The translations under genes were made by a program, and so were the position numbers. A DNA stretch of 64,000 nucleotides from Paenibacillus sp. BIHB 4019. GTDB taxonomy: Bacteria; Bacillota; Bacilli; Paenibacillales; Paenibacillaceae. The stretch lies in NCBI RefSeq assembly GCF_002741035.1, contig NZ_CP016808.1, positions 4,512,501 through 4,576,500 of the forward strand, written 5' to 3'. Numbering within the stretch: the first letter of the stretch is position 1; the number at the start of each line of letters is the position of its first letter. The notes beneath the pieces were generated by a model. That model saw only the letters and a program-made list of their open reading frames with translations, was not told the origin of the DNA and made no database searches. Positions 35,490 to 43,963 of this stretch are shown here, in pieces.

Positions 35490-36295
35490 CTTTTGCGCAG
35501 CACCATTGGCGAGCAGCCTTCATGCTTTTTGAAAACGGAGCCAAAATAACTCGCGCTATTAAAACCGACCGCCTTGGCAATGTCATTGGCTGTCATGGCA
35601 TCCTCATGAATGAGCATTTCTTTTGCCTTGAGCAGTCGGTAGCGGGTTAAAAAATCGAGCGGGGTCATCGCATATTCCTTTTTGAACATGCGATTCAAAT
35701 GCTGCTCGGTTATGTAGAGCTGTCCGGCCAGCATGGATAGGGAAATGTCGAGATGATAGTTTTGCTTAATATAGGTCAGGATGCTGGACAGCTTCGGTGT
35801 ATGCTCCTTGCGTTCAGGGACGAGGTAAAGGTCCTTGGAGAGCTTCAGCTTGATAAGCAGCATGTACAAGAGTGCTGATCCTGTGAAAATACGCTCCTGC
35901 AGGGTGGATTGCTGGCTTAAAATAATTTCGTCAATGAGCATTTGCGGAGCGGGATCCAGCTGAAAAACGGTCAGGTTGGCGATATGTAAGGCTTGCAAAA
36001 ATGCTGGCAGCAAATAACCGGTAAAGGTTAAATATTTGATGCTGAGCGTTTCACTAATTTCGCACGAAATAGAAGCGGTGTGGGAAAAATAAAGAATGGC
36101 AACGCCTTCCTTCAGCTGAATTTCCCGTTCTTGAAAAACAAGGCGGCCTGTACCTCCTACGCAGTTTACGATTTTGTAATCAGGGCTGCCTCCAGGGCAA
36201 CGGTCGGGCTCAGTGACGGTAACGCTTCCAGATCCGGTAATCAATAGGGGGAGCTCGTTGTAGGTGCTGCCTGTGTCTATTGCTTCCTGCATCAA
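35444..36295 (-). CDS. AraC family transcriptional regulator
   Basis: A 283-aa regulator. The N-terminal ~165 residues form a cupin-like sensing half (PDYKIVNCVGGTGRLVFQER). The C-terminal ~100 carry two HTHs: SMLAGQLYITEQHLNRMFKK and NDIAKAVGFNSASYFGSVFKKHEGCSPMV, the AraC signature. AGAGGAA precedes the ATG. It is convergent with the HAD gene; an inverted repeat 72 bp upstream of its start could be its own operator. It is likely to respond to a sugar, with targets unknown. Confidence 0.92.
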   Translation of the reverse strand: MMQEAIDTGSTYNELPLLITGSGSVTVTEPDRCPGGSPDYKIVNCVGGTGRLVFQEREIQLKEGVAILYFSHTASISCEISETLSIKYLTFTGYLLPAFLQALHIANLTVFQLDPAPQMLIDEIILSQQSTLQERIFTGSALLYMLLIKLKLSKDLYLVPERKEHTPKLSSILTYIKQNYHLDISLSMLAGQLYITEQHLNRMFKKEYAMTPLDFLTRYRLLKAKEMLIHEDAMTANDIAKAVGFNSASYFGSVFKKHEGCSPMVLRKSYKASKSNSAIEASR

Positions 36296-36366
36296 ATTCC
36301 TCTTTTCTCCTAAAAGTGGAATAAAAGTGAGACTAAAACTGCGAATACCTGAATTTCAATTGGAAT

Positions 36367-36396
36367 TATAACATAGATAAAGAAATATATGTTATA
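36367..36396. promoter_or_regulatory. Inverted repeat upstream of araC-type gene
   Basis: TATAACATA (36367-36375) and TATGTTATA (36388-36396), perfect 9-bp arms, 12-bp spacer. Operator-like. Confidence 0.45.
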
Positions 36397-36473
36397 TCTA
36401 GTTTTCGATGTTTTTCTCTGTTTTTCGCTATCTTTCGTTAATGTCGAACATTTGTAATCATCTAAAGAAACCG

Positions 36474-36502
36474 CCGTTCTTGATTTTGAGAACGGTTTTT
36501 TC
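36474..36502 (+). terminator. Orphan plus-strand terminator
   Basis: CCGTTCT, loop TGATTTTG, AGAACGG, then TTTTTTCC. No plus-strand gene lies upstream of it in the gap (36296-36627), so it may end a small RNA or act as a leader attenuator of the HemD-like gene. Confidence 0.65.
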
Positions 36503-36627
36503 CATGTCAGCAACAAGTAAAAAAATGTAAAATAAGTTTTGCCTGCCTTGAAATGGCGACAGTTTTTTATGCTTATGTTAAAATATATGACAAACACAGT
36601 AGAAGAAAGCATGGTGACGGGGCAAGC

Positions 36628-37455
36628 ATGGGAATGGAAGCATTGAAGGGGAAACGACTGGTCATAGCAGGATCTCGAAAAACAGAGGAAATGAGCGCCA
36701 TCATTGAAAAGCAGGGCGGGACTGCGCTCGTGCGGTCGCTTCAGGGTTTGACGCTGCTGGATGAGGAAACGCTGGAAGCACCGCTGCGGCGGTTTGCGGC
36801 GGAGGGGGCAGACTGGGTCGTCTTAACGACGGGTATTGGCTCGGAGACGCTTGCCAGCAACGCGGAAAAGCTGGATATAAAGGAACCGTTTTTGGAGCAG
36901 CTGACGCAAGCATCGATTGCTTCCAGAGGCTACAAGACGACCGCTTATCTTAAGCGTACCGGCTTGAAAGCGGTTGTTTCGGATGATGATGGCACGGTGC
37001 AAAATCTAATTGAAAAGCTGGCGGAGCATGATTTTGCCGGCCAGCGTATCGTCATTCAGCTGCATGGCGAGCCTTCGCCCGAGCTGGAGCGTTTTTTTGC
37101 TGCTAAAAAAGCGGGTGAGGTTATTTCGCTGCTGCCCTACAAACATGTTCCGCCGGAGGTGAGCGTACTTACTCAGCTCATGGAAGAGCTCGCTGCAGGA
37201 GAGGTTGACGCGATCTGCTTTACAACAGCTGTTCAAGTCCAATATTTATTCCGCTATGCGCGAAAAATAGGTCTTGAGCAGCAGCTTCTGGAACTATTCG
37301 CGGGACAGGTGCTGGCGGCAGCTGTGGGCAAAGTAACTGCCGAGGCGCTGCAATTAAATGGCGTACAACGATATATCGTGCCGGATATTGAACGAATGGG
37401 TGCGATGATTATTGAAGTGGCGCATTATTATGAAGCGCAAGGCTTAACCAAATAA
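36628..37455 (+). CDS. Uroporphyrinogen-III synthase (HemD)-like protein
   Basis: A 275-aa two-lobed HemD-fold protein. KGKRLVIAGSRKTEEMSAII, LTTGIGSETL, FAGQRIVIQLHGEPSPELER, CFTTAVQVQYLFRYA and AAAVGKVTAEALQLNG match the repeated Rossmann-like halves of the family. ATG 36628 is chosen since ACGGGG lies seven bases upstream; the frame back to 36553 lacks a site. No other heme gene is near, so it may be the stand-alone branch found in Bacilli, often with regulatory associations, rather than the biosynthetic copy. Confidence 0.82.
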   Translation: MGMEALKGKRLVIAGSRKTEEMSAIIEKQGGTALVRSLQGLTLLDEETLEAPLRRFAAEGADWVVLTTGIGSETLASNAEKLDIKEPFLEQLTQASIASRGYKTTAYLKRTGLKAVVSDDDGTVQNLIEKLAEHDFAGQRIVIQLHGEPSPELERFFAAKKAGEVISLLPYKHVPPEVSVLTQLMEELAAGEVDAICFTTAVQVQYLFRYARKIGLEQQLLELFAGQVLAAAVGKVTAEALQLNGVQRYIVPDIERMGAMIIEVAHYYEAQGLTK

Positions 37456-37556
37456 ACGAATGGCTCGTTCGAATATGTTTGGGCTGCACCTTTTTGAATG
37501 GCTGCTTCGTCTTAAGCTTGTAGTCGTTGCATCATTTGTTTAAAAGGGGAGATATA

Positions 37557-38516
37557 ATGGGGAAAAACAGCTTGTTCATATTGTTGCTCATATTGACTAT
37601 ATGTTTAGGGGCATGCTCCTCGGAGGTTAAGCCATCTGGAGAAGCTTCGGCTGTTGCAAGCGGGACAGCGGAGACTCCAACTGCTTCCAATACGCCAGCG
37701 GATGGCGGAGCCCATGCTGGAGCCGCGACGATGGAGCCCATCGCGGAGCCGACAGCAGCGCCGCTGCTGGATACTGCTGTGCTTGGCAAAAGTGCATTTG
37801 GCTTTGCCGATGAAGCAGGCAAACAGCTGCTAGCCAGCCCGACTGAAGGGGGCAGCGAGCAGTGGGCCAGCTTCAACCTCGCGGTTGGCCACAATGGGCA
37901 GCTGCTCAAAATTAAATACAATAATGAGCAAAAGGCGACCGAAGCCGATAATGGCAGGCAAACGGCGCAAAATTTTGCAAACCAGCAAGGCCAGCTGTTT
38001 GAGGTCGTGGAGGGCAAAGCGGTGCCGAATGAAACGTATTTTCTAACCGATGATCAGTCGGTAAAACCGGAAATGCTGCTGTCCATCGCTGATAAAAGAA
38101 GCGGGCAGGCAGCAGATGATGTGAAGGCCGCCATAGCCAAGAGCAAAAATCGCAGCGTAGAGAAGCTATGGCCGCTTGAGGAAATAGGCACTGCAGGAAA
38201 TGCCTTGTATCTGGTGCAGTTCGAGCGTCAGGGCAAGGACATGCTGGCGAGTCTGGCGCTGCAAACCGCAGACGGCTTTATTTTTCAAGACTATCCAGCC
38301 GAGTTCAATGAAAGCTCGACGTGGCGGGTAGACGATGGCGGTGAGGTTATGCCAGAAATGTTTTCCTTCTTATTCGCTGCGAAGACGGCTGAAGGTATCG
38401 TTCTCGGAGTCAAATGGATGGGGGCGGAAGGGGAAAACGTATCGTTCCTTTCGGAGCACGATGGCAAGCTGGCCGAGCTTGACATCAGCTATGGCCGCTA
38501 TATGTCGCCGGTGTAA
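37557..38516 (+). CDS. Putative lipoprotein of unknown function
   Basis: A 319-aa secreted lipoprotein starting at ATG 37557 (GGGGAG upstream). The signal MGKNSLFILLLILTICLGAC ends in lipobox LGAC with Cys 20. A Ser/Ala/Thr/Pro-rich linker runs to about residue 78, then a ~240-residue soluble domain of alternating strands and helices (LGKSAFGFADEAGKQLLAS, YLVQFERQGKDMLASLALQT). I do not recognise the domain. It may sense or bind something at the cell surface. Its end runs into a shared terminator with the convergent NagZ-like gene. Confidence 0.8.
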   Translation: MGKNSLFILLLILTICLGACSSEVKPSGEASAVASGTAETPTASNTPADGGAHAGAATMEPIAEPTAAPLLDTAVLGKSAFGFADEAGKQLLASPTEGGSEQWASFNLAVGHNGQLLKIKYNNEQKATEADNGRQTAQNFANQQGQLFEVVEGKAVPNETYFLTDDQSVKPEMLLSIADKRSGQAADDVKAAIAKSKNRSVEKLWPLEEIGTAGNALYLVQFERQGKDMLASLALQTADGFIFQDYPAEFNESSTWRVDDGGEVMPEMFSFLFAAKTAEGIVLGVKWMGAEGENVSFLSEHDGKLAELDISYGRYMSPV

Positions 38517-38548
38517 ATTAATATTAGCAGTTTAACCGATTAAAGAAG

Positions 38549-38597
38549 AAAAAGCGCCGAATGCTTCTATTTAGAAGCGTTCAGCGCTTTTTTAATT
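38549..38597. terminator. Shared terminator overlapping the NagZ-like 3' end
   Basis: AAAAGCGCCGAATGCTTC (38550-38567), loop TATTTA, GAAGCGTTCAGCGCTTTT (38574-38591), T tract TTTTTT. The right arm is also the last codons and stop of the minus-strand gene. Confidence 0.75.
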
Positions 38598-39874
38598 TGA
38601 CGGTTGACTGCATCAACGTTAGTACGGCTGATAAGCTCATCTTTTAGCGTAAATGCGCTTTTGAGGCGGATGATCCGATAGACGCTGTCATCGAGTGCTT
38701 GCATGGAGATGCCGCCGGTTTTGACCGCTTTTTTTAGCGCCTTCAGCACTGCGATCTGCTGCTTCGCATCATGTCCGACAAGAAGAATATCGTTGCCCGC
38801 TTGAACCGCTTTGACCGCCGCATCCGAAATGCCAAAATGCTTCGTAATGCCGCCCATCGTCATATCATCCGTAATGACAACACCGGTAAACCCGAGTTTA
38901 TCCCGTAATAAATCGGTAATGATCGCCTTGGATAGGGAAGCGGGATATTGCTTGTCCATTGCTGGAATAAGCAAATGGCCGATCATGACTGCAGGCGCTT
39001 GCTGCTTGATCGCTTCTTTAAAGGGAAGCAGCTCGAACTGCTCCAATTGCTTCAAGCTTTTGTCCACCACCGGCAAATCCAGATGCGAATCGACTGACGT
39101 ATCGCCATGACCGGGAAAATGCTTGACAACGGGTACGACATGTCCCGATTGTATGCCCTTCATCGTCTCGATGCCGCTGGCAATGACGCTTTCCGCAGTG
39201 GAGCCAAACGCCCGGTTGCCAATGACCGGATTGTCCGGGTTGCTGTTAATATCGAGCACAGGGGCAAAATCCATATTAAACCCAAGGGCATACAGCTCGG
39301 CGCCGATAGCTTCACCTATTCCATAGGCGTACTTAGGTTTATTTTTGCTGCCAATAGACTGGGCGGATGGAATTTTGACGAAATCCTGGGGCATCCGGCT
39401 CACGGTTCCCCCTTCCTGGTCGATGCTCAGCCACAGCGGGACGGGATTTTTTTTATTTTGTTTTTTAAGCTCATTGAGCAGGGCTAGCGTCTGCGAAGCG
39501 TCGGTAATGTTTCTTTTGTACAAAATAAAGCCGCCTACATGATACGTATTTATCATTTCGATGGCATCTTCTTGAAGGGAGGTACCTTCCAGGCCAACAA
39601 GCACGAGCTGTCCGATTTTCTCATCAACCGACATGCCGGCGATTTCTTGTTTGATTAGGTCAGGCGCTTCCGTCACCGTTGGCGTAGGCGATACAGCTGG
39701 AGTTGCTGCTGCCGACTCGGTGGGGGAAGGGCTTGGCGCCTCGGCAGTGGCTGGTTGATTAGAACCGGAGCTGCTGCCGTTGCTGCTGTTGGAACGATCG
39801 CTCGCGCTGCCGCAGGAACTCGCACATATAACGAGAAATGAAGCAAGAAGTATTGAGGTGATTTTTTTTAGCAT
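38567..39874 (-). CDS. nagZ: Beta-N-acetylhexosaminidase, NagZ-like (GH3), lipoprotein
   Basis: A 435-aa cell-surface GH3 enzyme expected to remove GlcNAc from muropeptides. ATG 39874 (MLKKITSILLASFLVICASS) has AAAGGAGG upstream; the lipobox ends at Cys 21, and a Ser/Asn/Pro/Thr-rich linker runs to about residue 70. The catalytic features of the NagZ subgroup are VKHFPGHGDTSVDSHLDLP with the catalytic His of the H/D dyad, and DQEGGTVSRMP. TDDMTMGGITKHFG carries the nucleophile Asp. Bacillus NagZ is larger because of an extra C-terminal domain; this one is the short form. It is monocistronic. Confidence 0.93.
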   Translation of the reverse strand: MLKKITSILLASFLVICASSCGSASDRSNSSNGSSSGSNQPATAEAPSPSPTESAAATPAVSPTPTVTEAPDLIKQEIAGMSVDEKIGQLVLVGLEGTSLQEDAIEMINTYHVGGFILYKRNITDASQTLALLNELKKQNKKNPVPLWLSIDQEGGTVSRMPQDFVKIPSAQSIGSKNKPKYAYGIGEAIGAELYALGFNMDFAPVLDINSNPDNPVIGNRAFGSTAESVIASGIETMKGIQSGHVVPVVKHFPGHGDTSVDSHLDLPVVDKSLKQLEQFELLPFKEAIKQQAPAVMIGHLLIPAMDKQYPASLSKAIITDLLRDKLGFTGVVITDDMTMGGITKHFGISDAAVKAVQAGNDILLVGHDAKQQIAVLKALKKAVKTGGISMQALDDSVYRIIRLKSAFTLKDELISRTNVDAVNRQIKKALNASK

Positions 39875-40073
39875 GTAGGAAAGTTCCTCCTTTTCTTGCA
39901 ATATCCCCTTTAGGCCAGCTTCTCATACTTTATGCGAAGCTAGAAGCAAAAGCTGGCGCTAGGGCTGCTGCGGCATCATTTCCAAAATTGGGTTGTTAAG
40001 CAGGAAATGAGCCGATATAATGGAAGTAGATAAATTAACGATAATCGATAATTTGGAATAGGGACGTGTTCAT

Positions 40074-40721
40074 GTGCCAGAAAATCCAGCAATCGTACCA
40101 ATTCACTCTATTAGTACACATGTGTATATGAAGCTCAAGAAAGAGATTTTGGCTGGCGAGCTTCAGCCGGGTGCCCGCCTTATTGTACTTGAAATCGCCG
40201 GCCAATTCCAGATTAGCCAGGCTCCTGTAAGAGAGGCGCTTGAACGGCTCAAGCAGGAAGGGCTCATTATTGGCGTTCCGAACAAAGGCTCGGTGGTCTC
40301 CAACATAACGGCGAAGGAAATCAAAGACTTGTTCGTGCTGCGGGAAATGATTGAAGGTTTTGCGGTCAGGCAGGCGATGCCGCTGCTGACGGAGCAGGAT
40401 TTTTCCGAGCTGGCCGACATTATTGAGCAAATGGATCAAGCCGTTAAGCAAAACGATATACTGAGCATTTTAGAGCTGGACATGGATTTTCACGGTTTTT
40501 TCTATCGCAAATGCGACAACGGGGCTATTTTAACGTTATGGAAGGATATGAAGACGAAGCTTATGCGGTTTATGGCAATTTCCAATCGGCATTACACGAC
40601 ATTAGGGCTGGCAGATTACCATACTGTACTTATTGACGTGCTGCGCAAAGGGGATGTTGCAGCGGCCGAGCAGGCGTTTATCGACCATATGCACGCTTAC
40701 AAAATCATTCATCTGGATTAG
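40074..40721 (+). CDS. GntR family regulator, FadR subgroup
   Basis: A 215-aa regulator starting at GTG 40074. The winged helix is at about residues 12-80 (VYMKLKKEILAGELQPGARL, QISQAPVREALERLKQEGLI). An all-helical FCD domain follows, with metal/ligand residues in ELDMDFHGFFYRKC and FIDHMHAYKI. This branch commonly controls uronate, gluconate or organic-acid catabolism, which fits the sugar-acid genes further downstream (42.8-54 kb). The start has only a weak ribosome-binding site. Confidence 0.9.
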   Translation: MPENPAIVPIHSISTHVYMKLKKEILAGELQPGARLIVLEIAGQFQISQAPVREALERLKQEGLIIGVPNKGSVVSNITAKEIKDLFVLREMIEGFAVRQAMPLLTEQDFSELADIIEQMDQAVKQNDILSILELDMDFHGFFYRKCDNGAILTLWKDMKTKLMRFMAISNRHYTTLGLADYHTVLIDVLRKGDVAAAEQAFIDHMHAYKIIHLD

Positions 40722-40784
40722 GCCGCGACGAAAGTCGAGGGGCAACTTGCTTGTTAACCTTTCAATTTAAAGGGGAAATGGAGC

Positions 40785-41954
40785 ATGCTGAAAGAAGAGA
40801 AATGGCTGAAAGACGATTATATGCTGACTTGGATGAGGGATCGCTTGCTGCAGGAGCTGATGTCGGAAAGAGGCGGCGGCCGAACGAATATGAAGGAGCA
40901 GCTGGCGAAGCTGAATGTAAACCCTTATTTTACGTATCCGGCTGTAGCTTTGCTTGCGCCAGCGGCTTATTTTCATCATGAGCATGATCGGGTTGGTTAT
41001 ATGGAGAAAATAAGAGAATATTTGCAGCCGCGCATTCCCGCGGGAAGTGTTCTTTTTTTAGATGAGGAGCATCGGCTCGTGCTGCTGTTTTCCTGGGTGT
41101 CGAAGAAGATGCTCGATAATGTGCAGGCGATGCTGGGTGAGCAATTTTCCGATCCGATTACGATTGGCGTAGGGAAGCCCTGTGGCTATTTGCATGAAGT
41201 GAAGCATTCTTATGAACAGGCAGGGCAGGCGCTTCAGCATCAATTTTATCAGGGCATCGGCGAAATTATTTATTATAGTGAGCTTCGTGCTTATGTGCCG
41301 CTTCAGGATTATCCGGAGCATAAGGAGAAGGAGCTGTACGATGCTTGCCAGGGGGCGACGTCGGAAGGGCAGCTCGAAGAAGCGGTAAAGGTGTTCTATC
41401 GCAGTGTGATGCGCGGCGGGCCGATCGCTATTTCACACATGTATGAGCTGACGCTGCGTTTGCTCGTGGGAATGGAACGAAGAGTGCTGGCTGATACGGA
41501 TGTCGCAGTAGCTAATAAACCTTATGAAATTTTATCCATTTTAAAAATGAAAACGCTTCATGAGCTGGTTCGCTGCGTCAGCGAGTTTGTCACGAGCTTG
41601 TGGAAGGCAGTGTCGCCTTATCAGGGCGAGAGCCATCGCAGCATCATTAAGAAAACGATGTATTATATGGAGCAGGAATGCCAGCATGTTTCGCTGCAAA
41701 GCGTGGCGGAGAAGGTGTATATGACGCCGACCTATTTGAGCCTGCTGTTTAAGACGAATACCGGTAAAACATTCATCGAGCATTTGACCGATATCCGCAT
41801 CGACAAAGCGAAAGCAATGCTCAAGACGACACATTTTAAAAACTATGAGGTGGCGGAAAAGGTAGGCTATCAGGATTCACGCTATTTCAGCCAAATTTTC
41901 AAAAAGCGGGTTGGCTTGTCTCCAAGCGAGTACCGGGAGTCGGTGGGGCATTAG
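40785..41954 (+). CDS. AraC-type regulator with divergent N-terminal domain
   Basis: A 389-aa protein. The C-terminal 100 residues are an AraC HTH pair (SLQSVAEKVYMTPTYLSLLFKTNTGK, and YEVAEKVGYQDSRYFSQIFKKRVGLSPSEY). The N-terminal ~270 residues resemble the middle part of YesN-type response regulators (VKHSYEQAGQALQHQFYQGI is the typical transition), but there is no receiver domain and no phosphorylatable Asp. It is probably a truncated relative acting without a kinase. It lies 64 bp after the GntR gene and may be cotranscribed. Confidence 0.85.
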   Translation: MLKEEKWLKDDYMLTWMRDRLLQELMSERGGGRTNMKEQLAKLNVNPYFTYPAVALLAPAAYFHHEHDRVGYMEKIREYLQPRIPAGSVLFLDEEHRLVLLFSWVSKKMLDNVQAMLGEQFSDPITIGVGKPCGYLHEVKHSYEQAGQALQHQFYQGIGEIIYYSELRAYVPLQDYPEHKEKELYDACQGATSEGQLEEAVKVFYRSVMRGGPIAISHMYELTLRLLVGMERRVLADTDVAVANKPYEILSILKMKTLHELVRCVSEFVTSLWKAVSPYQGESHRSIIKKTMYYMEQECQHVSLQSVAEKVYMTPTYLSLLFKTNTGKTFIEHLTDIRIDKAKAMLKTTHFKNYEVAEKVGYQDSRYFSQIFKKRVGLSPSEYRESVGH

Positions 41955-41973
41955 ATTGGGAAATATAAAGGAA

Positions 41974-42015
41974 GAGGGAGCCCGCGAAGTGATGGGCTCC
42001 CTCTATATTATAGAC
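41974..42015 (+). terminator. Terminator after AraC-type gene
   Basis: GAGGGAGCCC (41974-41983) and GGGCTCCCTC (41994-42003), 10-nt loop, followed by TATATTAT. Confidence 0.6.
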
Positions 42016-42053
42016 GGTCTGACTGCGTCCTTATTTATAGAAATGGAAGCCCG

Positions 42054-42362
42054 TTATAGCGCTTTAACCTCTGCTTCAGACAAGCCGCTTGCTTTGGCGA
42101 TAAGCGCAATTTCGATGCCCAATGCCAGCATGTTTTTGGCGATTTCAATCGCTTTTTGGCGTTCGCCTTTCTCAATCCCTTTCTCAATCCCTTGTGCGAT
42201 CCCTTGTTTCATGCCCTTTTCCGTAGCCCATTCAATCATGGAAGCCTCATCGTGTAAAAACTTCTGCCGCTCCTCATACAAACGGCGAGCCTCCCCATCC
42301 TGGCTTAGAAACTCTAACGTATCCATCGCTTTGCCTAGCGTCGGTTCATTCATCTTTAGCAC
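42054..42362 (-). pseudogene. C-terminal remnant of Rpn/PD-(D/E)XK-type transposase-like nuclease
   Basis: About 102 codons ending GLSEAEVKAL, with the heptad-like stretch KGMKQGIAQGIEKGIEKGER and NMLALGIEIALIAKASGLS. This repetitive G-I-x-x-G tail is diagnostic of the recombination-promoting nuclease (Rpn/YhgA-like) family, whose full length is about 300 aa with the nuclease domain N-terminal. That domain is absent upstream (bases 42363-42578 show no coding match), so the gene is truncated. Confidence 0.7.
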
Positions 42363-42578
42363 CTAACGAAAGTATAGTTCTCTTTTATATCTCAGAAGAC
42401 TCGAGTAATGGTTGCAATCAAATGGCTAAAATTGATCAATTCGTGGAGTGAGGGATTACAGGGAGAGAACATGTGGGCACAAATACAGTTGAAGGTATTA
42501 TATGGTTTAGTCGAACTAATAGTTGTCCACTGAAAATAGAAAATTGATAATAATGTAGAAAATTGTCAGTATTTGTTT

Positions 42579-42746
42579 ATGACAAAATATTATATTGCAT
42601 ACAAGAGTGAGCGATTTGGCGAAGCGATGTCAAAGGAAGAGGCTATTCAAAAGTACTTCGAATTGAAGGGAGAATTCAAAGATTTATGTATTCTGGTCTA
42701 CGACAACAATGATAGACTGATTAAACGGATTCCTAAAAAGGGTTAA
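42579..42746 (+). CDS. Small hypothetical protein (55 aa)
   Basis: Short frame MTKYYIAYKSERFGEAMSKE onward, ending KRIPKKG, with charged and aromatic composition typical of a soluble protein (YFELKGEFKDLCILVYDNND). The ribosome-binding site is poor. It sits alone between two minus-strand genes and ends just before a shared hairpin. It could be a real small protein or the tail of a decayed gene. Confidence 0.4.
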   Translation: MTKYYIAYKSERFGEAMSKEEAIQKYFELKGEFKDLCILVYDNNDRLIKRIPKKG

Positions 42747-42753
42747 TTGAAAA

Positions 42754-42797
42754 ATGCGAAAAGGTCAGGAAAATTTTCCTAACCTCCTTTTGCGTTC
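42754..42797. terminator. Terminator between small ORF and RraA-like gene
   Basis: AATGCGAAAAGGT pairs with ACCTCCTTTTGCGTT with a small bulge; the interior AGGAAAATTTTCCT is palindromic. It probably serves the minus-strand RraA-like gene. Confidence 0.5.
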
Positions 42798-43702
42798 TAT
42801 AGACGCACATCGCTCCGCGGCCCATCATGCTCTCTCTTCTTCGCATCCTCAAGCTCATCGTCCCAGCTCAAATGCCGATATTCCGCTGCGGCATCATCGT
42901 TATTAAACCAGTCGATGAAGTCCTGCCAAAGGGCTGTATTCCACGCAGCGTCTATTTGCGCCGTTGAATACACCTGCTGCTTAAGGCGAATGAAGCCGAA
43001 TACGTCGCGCACCTGCGACTTCTCCGCCTGTACAACGGTCAGCTCAGCCAAATGCGGCGGAATAAAAATAACTCCCGCAGGCGTGCCCAGCACGACGTCC
43101 CCTGGCATGCATATCGCCTTGCCGATACGTGTCGGGACGTTCATGCCGACCATCGTCACATCGGCAATCGCTGTCGGATCGCTGCCCCGAAAATAGACGT
43201 TAATGCCGCCGATTTCCTTCACCTGCTGATTATCGCGAATACCGCCCCAGATCACGGCGCCGCCGCGCTTCGTGCGAGTGGCAATCGCCGTAGATAAATT
43301 GCCGCCAACGTAAGTGCCGCTATGAATTTTATCGAACATGTCCACGACGACCACATCATCCTCCACGAGCGAATCAATGACCCATTGGTTGAAAAAGCCG
43401 TGGCGATTCTCTTGTTCATGCCCGTAATCAAGCAGTGTTTCATGCAGGTCGGGGCGCTTGGGCACCATGACCGCCGTAACCGCACGCCCGACCATCACCT
43501 GCTCGGGATGCATGATTTTGAACTCTCCTTCGAATTGAAACGTATAGCCGCGATTCCACAGCGGACCCCACGCTTCCTCCAGCGTTATTTTTCGCATACG
43601 GCGCAATATATCTTCATCTACTTTAGGGCGGCCATTCTCAAAGCGCTCCCCCTCCCAAAGCGGGGTCAATTGTCTTATATCTTCCGGATTATCAAACTTC
43701 AT
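42797..43702 (-). CDS. RraA-like / HMG-aldolase family protein
   Basis: A 301-aa member of the RraA-dimethylmenaquinone methyltransferase-like fold, which includes 4-hydroxy-4-methyl-2-oxoglutarate aldolases. VVVVDMFDKIHSGTYVGGNL, GGAVIWGGIRDNQQVKEIGG and VVLGTPAGVIFIPPHLAE match the core, including the G-G-x-x-R/D metal/substrate site. It is longer than RraA (160 aa) at both ends. It is divergent from the ABC sugar importer, so it may process a keto-acid product of the same substrate. AGGTGC upstream is a weak ribosome-binding site. Confidence 0.82.
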   Translation of the reverse strand: MKFDNPEDIRQLTPLWEGERFENGRPKVDEDILRRMRKITLEEAWGPLWNRGYTFQFEGEFKIMHPEQVMVGRAVTAVMVPKRPDLHETLLDYGHEQENRHGFFNQWVIDSLVEDDVVVVDMFDKIHSGTYVGGNLSTAIATRTKRGGAVIWGGIRDNQQVKEIGGINVYFRGSDPTAIADVTMVGMNVPTRIGKAICMPGDVVLGTPAGVIFIPPHLAELTVVQAEKSQVRDVFGFIRLKQQVYSTAQIDAAWNTALWQDFIDWFNNDDAAAEYRHLSWDDELEDAKKREHDGPRSDVRL

Positions 43703-43870
43703 CTTGCAGCACCTCTTTTCGTTACTGTAATTGGTTCAAGGGTAGAGCTGTTCAAGCTACAGCTTTATTGTTGCAGGCAGCGGCAAATTTGTCGATGCGA
43801 CGTTTTTAAGGTTTTAAGCAGCGGACTATAAAAAAATCCAACCATATCATAAAATTGTCTCCTTCATTTA

Positions 43871-43884
43871 TGAAAGCGTTTTCG
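43871..43884 (+). promoter_or_regulatory. CcpA cre site before sugar ABC operon
   Basis: TGAAAGCGTTTTCG matches TGWAARCGYTWNCW at 13 of 14 positions, 80 bp upstream of the permease start in the divergent gap. It indicates carbon catabolite repression of the importer. Confidence 0.7.
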
Positions 43885-43963
43885 TATAAAGTAAGGCTAG
43901 ACAAAAAGCAACTGACTCAGGCAAGCATTTGACTCGAATAAGCAAAGGGAGGGGAGAAATGGG

